From CAYUTA01 sp964447605 (GTDB taxonomy: Bacteria; Bacillota; Clostridia; Christensenellales; CAG-138), in NCBI GenBank assembly GCA_964447605.1, contig CAYUTA010000018.1, positions 1-41,136 of the forward strand: a stretch of DNA of 41,136 bases, written 5' to 3'. The notes under the pieces were generated by a model. That model was not told the DNA's origin and did no database searches. It saw only the letters and a list, made by a program, of their open reading frames with translations. A program made the position numbers and the translations under genes. Shown piece by piece: positions 36,613 to 41,136 of the stretch. The first letter of the stretch is position 1. The number at the start of each line of letters is the position of its first letter.

Positions 36613-37107
36613 TTACGGCAGATAAAAATGCGTCAAACGCGTTACCGTATCCCCGCTTTCCTCGGCGATGAACAGCGGCTTTTCATCATACGTTTCCACG
36701 TAGGCAAGGTATTCCTCCGTCAGCTCGCCCGGCAGCAGCGTGACCGTCTGCGCGGCGTTGTCGAGCATCGGGAAATCCACCACCGCGTCCTTGTCGAGCA
36801 CAAGCTTTTTGGGTTCGTTTTCCTTGGTGGTATAGGTCTGTTTCCCCTCCTTTTCAGCTGCAAACGTATATTCAATCGGCGTAACGTTGAGCTGATACTC
36901 GTTCTTTTCCTGATCGTAGTCAATGCTGTCGAGCCGCAGCGCGTTCACCGGCTCGGTATAAAGAACCGCCGCGGGCGTTGCCTCCGCCGTAGGCGTCGCC
37001 TCCGTTTCCGTCGTCGCCTCCGGCTGCTGCTGCGGTTGGTTTGCGCAGCCTGGTAAGAACATGGCCGTCAGGCACAGTGCCAGACAAATGATGCTGATTC
37101 GTTTCAT
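36613..37107 (-). CDS. Putative lipoprotein of unknown function
   Basis: A 164-residue protein with a lipoprotein signal peptide (MKRISIICLALCLTAMFLPG, Cys21 as the lipidated residue). A Gln/Thr/Glu/Ala-rich linker with ATTETEATPTAEATPAA follows, then a beta-rich domain from about 50 to the end with regular hydrophobic spacing. I do not recognise the domain. The chosen ATG at 37107 has AAAGGAG upstream. The frame extends another 130 codons upstream without a signal-like start and overlaps the neighbour, so it is left out. It lies 105 bases downstream of a GT2 gene on the same strand. Function in the envelope is inferred from lipidation only. Confidence 0.8.
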   Translation of the reverse strand: MKRISIICLALCLTAMFLPGCANQPQQQPEATTETEATPTAEATPAAVLYTEPVNALRLDSIDYDQEKNEYQLNVTPIEYTFAAEKEGKQTYTTKENEPKKLVLDKDAVVDFPMLDNAAQTVTLLPGELTEEYLAYVETYDEKPLFIAEESGDTVTRLTHFYLP

Positions 37108-37211
37108 GATTCGTTTCTCCTTTCGATCTGGTTCGGACAAAGCTTCGTTCCCCCGGCCGGGAATTCCCTCGCTCCCGGCGGTATCGCGCGGGAGTCCCTC
37201 CCTATTCGGGA

Positions 37212-38183
37212 TCAGCCGGACACACGATTCCGGCCCCGGCGCAACAGCCGCGAAACGCAGCCGTACAATCGCGGTGACAGGAAAAACAGCAGCCCGCGCG
37301 CCTTGCGCACACAGGGATTGCGCTCCCTCAGCGCCCGGATCATCCGCTGCCGGTAATCGCGCAGGATGCGGCGCAGCATCCCATGCCCTGCGCGGCAGGC
37401 CCGCGCGTTGGCATCCATGCGTATCAGGTGCTCGAGCGTAAACGCTTCCATGCCCTGCGCGGCGGCTGGCAGCCCCCCGGCCGCCAGCTCTGTGGCAAAC
37501 GCGTCGCATTCGGCCACAATTTGAAGCTTCGCCGCAGGGAAGCTGCTATTGGTATTGCCCGCGCGGTTCTGCAAATATTGGTAAAGCGGCCGGTCAAGGT
37601 ACACATACCGCTCCATTTGCCAAAAGGTCAGGCGCGTGAAGCGAATATCCTCAAAAATTTGACCGACCTGAAATCGGTTCTCCCCAATCACGCCGCGCCG
37701 GTACACGCGCGCACAGGCCTCAAAACGCGTCTCCCGCTGCGCATGCAGCAACCCAAGCGCCTGATTGCGGGTTAAAACCGTGATTGCGCCCGTCGCGCCC
37801 GCAGCCTGTTCCCGCCCGGCAAACACATAGTTGAACGCACACGCACCAATCTGCGCGTCATGCTCGATACACAGCGCGATCAGTTCGCAAAACATCTCCG
37901 GCGCAACCCAGTCGTCGCTGTCTACAAATGCAATCCATTCGCCCGTGCAGGCGTCCAGCCCCGCATTGCGCGCCGCGGAAAGCCCGCCGTTGCGCTGATG
38001 TATCACACGGATGCGTTCATCCCGCCGCGCCCACGCATCGCACGCGTCCCCGCTTCCATCGGTCGATCCATCGTCGACAAGCAGGATTTCCAGCCTGCCA
38101 TAGCGCTGCCCGAGCAGCGATTCAACGCAGCGGTCCAGATACGGCAAAACGTTGTATACCGGCACAATCACCGTAAGCAGCAT
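37212..38183 (-). CDS. Family 2 glycosyltransferase
   Basis: A 323-residue GT2 enzyme starting MLLTVIVPVYNVLPYLDRC. LEILLVDDGSTDGS, NGGLSAARNAGLDACTGEW and FVDSDDWVAPEM (DXD-type motif) give the donor-binding core. The C-terminus is rich in Arg and aromatic residues, as in capsule and cell-wall GT2 enzymes. The frame is open far upstream, even into parB; the family start is clearly MLLTVIVPVYN. Its stop is 105 bases before the lipoprotein gene. It is not next to the main exopolysaccharide operon, although the two GT2 proteins share layout. No strong ribosome binding site was seen; an ATG at 38231 is an alternative. Acceptor and donor are unknown. Confidence 0.88.
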   Translation of the reverse strand: MLLTVIVPVYNVLPYLDRCVESLLGQRYGRLEILLVDDGSTDGSGDACDAWARRDERIRVIHQRNGGLSAARNAGLDACTGEWIAFVDSDDWVAPEMFCELIALCIEHDAQIGACAFNYVFAGREQAAGATGAITVLTRNQALGLLHAQRETRFEACARVYRRGVIGENRFQVGQIFEDIRFTRLTFWQMERYVYLDRPLYQYLQNRAGNTNSSFPAAKLQIVAECDAFATELAAGGLPAAAQGMEAFTLEHLIRMDANARACRAGHGMLRRILRDYRQRMIRALRERNPCVRKARGLLFFLSPRLYGCVSRLLRRGRNRVSG

Positions 38184-38319
38184 GTCGCATTGCACGCCGC
38201 CGAACGCGCGGGCCTCTCCTTCCGCCCGCATGGCTTTCGTATCATCCGCCCCGCCGTCTTTGCCTGCGCGCGCGCCTCTATGCTGTGCGCGCGCCACACG
38301 CGGCTGCGAACGCACTGCG

Positions 38320-39192
38320 TTAGCGGCCGATGATGCTGTCATACACATGCTCCAGGTCCTCGCGGGAAAAATACTCGATGGTGATTTTTCCTCGCTGCTC
38401 GGAGCCCTGCAGCCGCACCTTGGTTCCAAGCCGCTCGCGCAGCGTGTTCTGCACGCTCAGCAGGTCCGGCGATAAGGCAGACTCCGCTTTTTTCGACTTT
38501 TTCCCGGGTTTTTCCTCGCCAAGGCGCCTGATGCGCGATTCCAGCGCGCGTACGGAATCGCCCATGCGCACCGCCTCGTCCGCAAGATTTTCAATCATTG
38601 CCGCATCCGTCAGCCCGGCCAGCGCGCGTCCGTGTCCCGCACTGAGCGTGCCGTCTCTGAGCAGGGCGATCACCGTTTCCGGCAGCTGCAACAGCCGCAG
38701 GGCGTTGGCGACCGCGGGACGGCTTTTTCCAATGCGGCCGGAGACCTCCTCCTGCGTCATATCGTGCTGCTGCATCAAAAAGCGGATGGCGGCGGCCTCC
38801 TCCACCGGGTTTAAATCCTCCCGCTGGATGTTTTCAATAAGCGAGACCTCATGGATCTGCGCCTCGTCGTAATCGGCCACAAGCACGGGCACCTCGGTCA
38901 GCCCCGCCATGCGCGCCGCGCGAAAGCGCCGCTCGCCCGCGATGATCATATAGCGCCCGTTGCGCTCCTTGACAATCAGCGGCTGCACGATGCCGTGTGT
39001 TTGAATCGAGGCGGAAAGCTCCTGCAGCGCAGTTTCATCAAACTGCTTGCGCGGCTGTTCGCGGTTGGTGTCGATGCGGTGGATATCCACCGTCAGCACG
39101 CCGCCGCCCGGCGCCGCCTCCTCCACAGTGACGGAATACGGGTCGAGCAGCGCGTCGAGCCCGCGGCCAAGCCCCTTTTTCTGTGCTGCCAT
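38320..39192 (-). CDS. parB: Chromosome partitioning protein ParB (Spo0J)
   Basis: A 290-residue CTP-dependent DNA clamp that loads at parS sites, recruits SMC and works with ParA. KKGLGRGLDALL opens the protein, as is typical. The CTP-binding fold has IVQPLIVK and GERRFRAARMAGL (86-98), and LIENIQREDLNPVEEA follows. The helix-turn-helix (MTQEEVSGRIGKSRPAVANALRLL) reads parS. The C-terminal dimer domain has ITIEYFSREDLEHVYDSII. The gene follows parA with a four-base gap, so the two are co-transcribed. Two parS sites lie within 1.7 kb. No noc gene is present in the window. Confidence 0.97.
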   Translation of the reverse strand: MAAQKKGLGRGLDALLDPYSVTVEEAAPGGGVLTVDIHRIDTNREQPRKQFDETALQELSASIQTHGIVQPLIVKERNGRYMIIAGERRFRAARMAGLTEVPVLVADYDEAQIHEVSLIENIQREDLNPVEEAAAIRFLMQQHDMTQEEVSGRIGKSRPAVANALRLLQLPETVIALLRDGTLSAGHGRALAGLTDAAMIENLADEAVRMGDSVRALESRIRRLGEEKPGKKSKKAESALSPDLLSVQNTLRERLGTKVRLQGSEQRGKITIEYFSREDLEHVYDSIIGR

Positions 39193-39196
39193 TGTA

Positions 39197-39958
39197 TTAC
39201 GCCTCCCTGCCCGTCATTTCTTTTGCAAGCGCCACATAGGCGACCGCGCCCGCGCTGCCCGGCGCATACTGCGTGATCGGCAGCCCGAACGACGGCGCCT
39301 CTCCAAGCCGGATGCTGCGTGGTATGATCGTATCATACACCTTATTCTTGAAAAACCTCTTAACCTCCTCGACCACCTGCATGGAAAGATTCGTGCGCGA
39401 ATCATACATGGTCAGCACAACGCCCTCCACATCCAGCGTCGGATTCAGGCTCTTTCTCACCAGCTTGACCGTGTTCATCAGCAGCGAAAGCCCTTCGAGC
39501 GCAAAAAATTCACACTGGATGGGCACGAGCAGCGTGTCCGCAGCGGTCAGAGAATTGAGCGTCAAAAGCCCGAGCGAGGGCGGGCAATCGATGAACACGA
39601 AATCGTATTCCTTCCGCATCTGTGAAAAAGCCTTTTTGAGCACCTGCTCACGCGCCATCATCGTGACCAGCTCCACCTCCGCGCCCGCCAGCTCGATGCC
39701 GGAAGGCAGCAGCTTGAGCGTGTCGATCATCGTATTAAGAACCGCTTCGTCAATGGGCGTTTCGTTGATCATCACGTCGTAGATGGAGGTTTCTACCTCC
39801 ATTTTATCCACACCAAGGCCGCTGGTGCTGTTTCCCTGCGGATCAAGGTCGACCAGCAGCACCCGCTTCCCCTGCCCGGCAACGCAGGCCGAAAGATTCA
39901 CCGCCGTAGTGGTTTTCCCAACGCCGCCCTTTTGATTGGCAATCGCCACAATTTTCAT
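39197..39958 (-). CDS. parA: Chromosome partitioning ATPase ParA (Soj)
   Basis: A 253-residue deviant Walker-A ATPase. MKIVAIANQKGGVGKTTTAV holds the Walker A motif (KGGVGKTT at 10-17), and VLLVDLDPQGNSTSG, FIDCPPSLGLLTLN and the switch region follow. In B. subtilis Soj also controls DnaA. The ATG at 39958 is chosen because homology starts there; the frame continues 22 codons upstream without alignment. GGAGG lies about 12 bases before the start. A strong promoter with a parS site against its -35 box lies about 40 bases upstream. One perfect match to the DnaA-box consensus TTATCCACA is inside the gene at 39805-39813, where the coding strand reads GTGGATAAA; chance cannot be excluded. Confidence 0.97.
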   Translation of the reverse strand: MKIVAIANQKGGVGKTTTAVNLSACVAGQGKRVLLVDLDPQGNSTSGLGVDKMEVETSIYDVMINETPIDEAVLNTMIDTLKLLPSGIELAGAEVELVTMMAREQVLKKAFSQMRKEYDFVFIDCPPSLGLLTLNSLTAADTLLVPIQCEFFALEGLSLLMNTVKLVRKSLNPTLDVEGVVLTMYDSRTNLSMQVVEEVKRFFKNKVYDTIIPRSIRLGEAPSFGLPITQYAPGSAGAVAYVALAKEMTGREA

Positions 39959-39995
39959 AAACAGGACGTCCCTCCCATGTTTGATTCGTAAGCTT

Positions 39996-40024
39996 ATTAT
40001 AGCTATGCAAACAGGATATTTCAA
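39996..40024 (-). promoter_or_regulatory. Promoter of parA-parB
   Basis: Minus-strand TTGAAA (-35) and a perfect TATAAT (-10) are spaced exactly 17 bases. The -35 box directly abuts parS at 40025, so ParB loading there could block RNA polymerase and give autoregulation (inference). Confidence 0.7.
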
Positions 40025-40040
40025 TGTTTCACGTGAAACA
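40025..40040. promoter_or_regulatory. parS site 1
   Basis: TGTTTCACGTGAAACA, a perfect match to the 16-base palindrome bound by ParB/Spo0J. It lies 67 bases upstream of the parA ATG, against the -35 box. Confidence 0.95.
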
Positions 40041-40312
40041 TTTACCGTTTCGTAATGAATCCGCCAGATTCGTCCCTACATTTTCACAGGCTTACCGGTC
40101 AAATCCCGCGGCGCTTAGCGCAAACGCTTGCCGTCACAATCGACCGCTTCCGTTCCATTTTCATTATGGCGGAAGAAATTACCAAAATATGCGCAGCTGC
40201 CCGCCGCCATTTGCAATCCGGATTTTGTTCCAATATACGTTCCTGTACGGCATCTTTTATATCCTGTCCCTTCTATGCGCAACGTTTTTTCTTTGCACCT
40301 TTGCGCATACCA

Positions 40313-40341
40313 TTGCTTTGCCGCCACCTTTCGGTTATGAT
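40313..40341 (+). promoter_or_regulatory. Promoter of NTF2-like gene
   Basis: TTGCTT and TATGAT are spaced 17 bases, about 58 bases before the ATG at 40400. Confidence 0.55.
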
Positions 40342-40399
40342 AGTACTGAGAAAGCGTAGATGACCGGGACGGCGAATCTTTTGATTTCAGGGGGAAAGA

Positions 40400-40774
40400 A
40401 TGGACGGCGAAACGTGCATGCGGCGCTATTGGAATTTGGTCGCCAGGCAGGATCGGAACGGTCTGCGCGACTGTTTCCAGCCCGACGCGCTCATATTCTG
40501 GCACTGCACCAACGAGCAGTTCACACGGGAAGAATTTATCCGCGCAAACTGCGAATATCCCGGTCAATGGAACGGAAAGATGGAGCGGATGGAGCGCTGC
40601 GGACCGCTGATCGTAACGGCAACGCGCGTGTGGTCTGGAACTCACTCCTTCCATGCGGTATCGTTCTTTGAGATAGAGGACGGAAGGATAAAACGGCTCG
40701 ATGAATACTGGGGAGACGACGGCGCAGCGCCGGAGTGGCGGCGCGCCCTGCAAATAGGGAAACCCATTGAATAG
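40400..40774 (+). CDS. NTF2/SnoaL-like small protein
   Basis: A 124-residue protein with the cone-shaped NTF2-like pattern. An N-terminal helix (MRRYWNLVARQDRNGLRDCF) is followed by QPDALIFWHCTNEQFTREEF, paired strands and a closing SFHAVSFFEIEDGRIKRLDEY followed by WGDD. NTF2-like proteins of this size are found as enzymes of many kinds and as ligand-binding modules, so no activity can be assigned. It appears to be a single-gene unit. AGGGGGAAAG precedes the ATG and a promoter lies at 40313-40341. It lies between the two parS sites. Confidence 0.83.
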   Translation: MDGETCMRRYWNLVARQDRNGLRDCFQPDALIFWHCTNEQFTREEFIRANCEYPGQWNGKMERMERCGPLIVTATRVWSGTHSFHAVSFFEIEDGRIKRLDEYWGDDGAAPEWRRALQIGKPIE

Positions 40775-40835
40775 CCGTCTTCATCCGTCCATGCCCTGGT
40801 TTTATGGCTCTGATCTAAATTTTGACCGGGCGCCC

Positions 40836-40851
40836 TGTTTCACGTGAAACA
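40836..40851. promoter_or_regulatory. parS site 2
   Basis: Second perfect TGTTTCACGTGAAACA, about 800 bases from the first, in the gap after the NTF2-like gene and 103 bases before the next start codon. Confidence 0.95.
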
Positions 40852-40954
40852 GAATTTTCCTTATCAAACGATTCTCCGGCTGCCTTAGGAAGACACGGAA
40901 GGTTTCCACAATCCAGATGATACGCTTGCATGAATAGTAAAGGAGCTTATACGC

Positions 40955-41136
40955 ATGATACAAAGTATCATTCGCTTTTCTGAAATGAACGATTATGAGG
41001 CGGTTGAGCGCCTTATGGGACAAGTGCATGCGCTGCATATCAATTGGAGACCGGATATTTATAAAGCAAATGCCGTGATATTGCCGCATGAGCTTTTCGA
41101 AAAGGCGGTAACCAATCAATCCCTTGCTGTGGCGGA
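40955..41136 (+). CDS. GNAT acetyltransferase, N-terminal part only
   Basis: The first 60 codons of a gene cut by the window edge. IIRFSEMNDYEAVERLMGQ and VHALHINWRPDIYK form the opening helix and loop of a family of GNAT acetyltransferases (N-terminal part xxRxAxxxDxxxIxxLxxQxHxLH). AAAGGAG lies about nine bases before the ATG at 40955. The acetyl-CoA motif is outside the window, so the call rests on the start only. Substrate is unknown. Confidence 0.75.
   Translation, partial: MIQSIIRFSEMNDYEAVERLMGQVHALHINWRPDIYKANAVILPHELFEKAVTNQSLAVA

Larger units (their letters stand above)
39959..40399. other. Divergent region between parA and NTF2-like gene
   Basis: About 440 bases with the parA promoter (39996-40024), the first parS site (40025-40040), a middle section with no gene I can support, and the promoter of the plus-strand NTF2-like gene (40313-40341). 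Reading frames starting at parS give a MFHVKH peptide, a known by-product of the parS sequence. Confidence 0.65.

Noticed and set aside
40024..40359. Plus-strand frame starting MFHVKH at parS
   Set aside because: The start is the parS palindrome itself; this is a known artefact and the rest has no protein features.

Overview
The window looks like a chromosomal, origin-proximal segment from a fairly GC-rich Bacillota, most likely of the class Clostridia. The evidence is dnaA, recF, remB (DUF370), gyrB, gyrA, parA and parB, two perfect parS sites, a DUF951 gene, tandem type I signal peptidases, strong AGGAGG-type ribosome binding sites and sigma-A-like promoters. I cannot name the genus. No rRNA, tRNA, CRISPR array or transposase was recognised.

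Layout. Positions 1-4.2 kb (minus strand) hold a membrane-anchored triple lamin-tail-domain protein cut by the window edge, a HAD phosphatase and the tRNA CCA-adding enzyme. Positions 4.3-12.1 kb (minus) hold recF, remB, gyrB, a GT87-like membrane glycosyltransferase and gyrA. A 660-base gap with a MITE-like repeat and two palindromes follows. Positions 12.7-20.3 kb (minus) are a compact six-gene exopolysaccharide operon running from a polyprenyl-phosphate sugar transferase, through three glycosyltransferases and a pyruvyl transferase, to a flippase. Its genes abut or overlap by 1-4 bases and it has a visible promoter. Smr and GNAT-DUF1653 genes lie upstream of it. Positions 22.1-27.3 kb (plus) carry a LarA-family racemase, a class I aminotransferase and a polar amino-acid ABC transporter (binding protein, permease, ATPase), suggesting uptake and conversion of amino or 2-hydroxy acids.

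Positions 27.3-28.9 kb are repeat-rich with one probably truncated TPR-like gene. Positions 28.9-33.7 kb (minus) hold an RffA-type sugar aminotransferase, an M42 peptidase, two signal peptidases with DUF951, and an alpha/beta hydrolase. dnaA (plus) starts at 34.1 kb, divergent from the hydrolase, and is not followed by dnaN. After it, on the minus strand, come a membrane protein coupled to an XRE regulator, a lipoprotein, a GT2 glycosyltransferase, parB and parA. One parS site abuts the -35 box of the likely parA promoter and another lies 0.8 kb further on. The window ends with an NTF2-like gene and the start of a GNAT gene.

The main points of interest are the broken-up origin gene order (dnaA about 22 kb from recF-remB-gyrB-gyrA, in opposite orientation, with dnaN not visible), a glycosyltransferase between gyrB and gyrA, several families of non-coding interspersed repeats, the parS/promoter arrangement, and a GNAT-DUF1653 fusion. 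I did not see a clearly novel multi-gene system; the strongest unexplained signals are the repeats and the unusual gene neighbourhoods.
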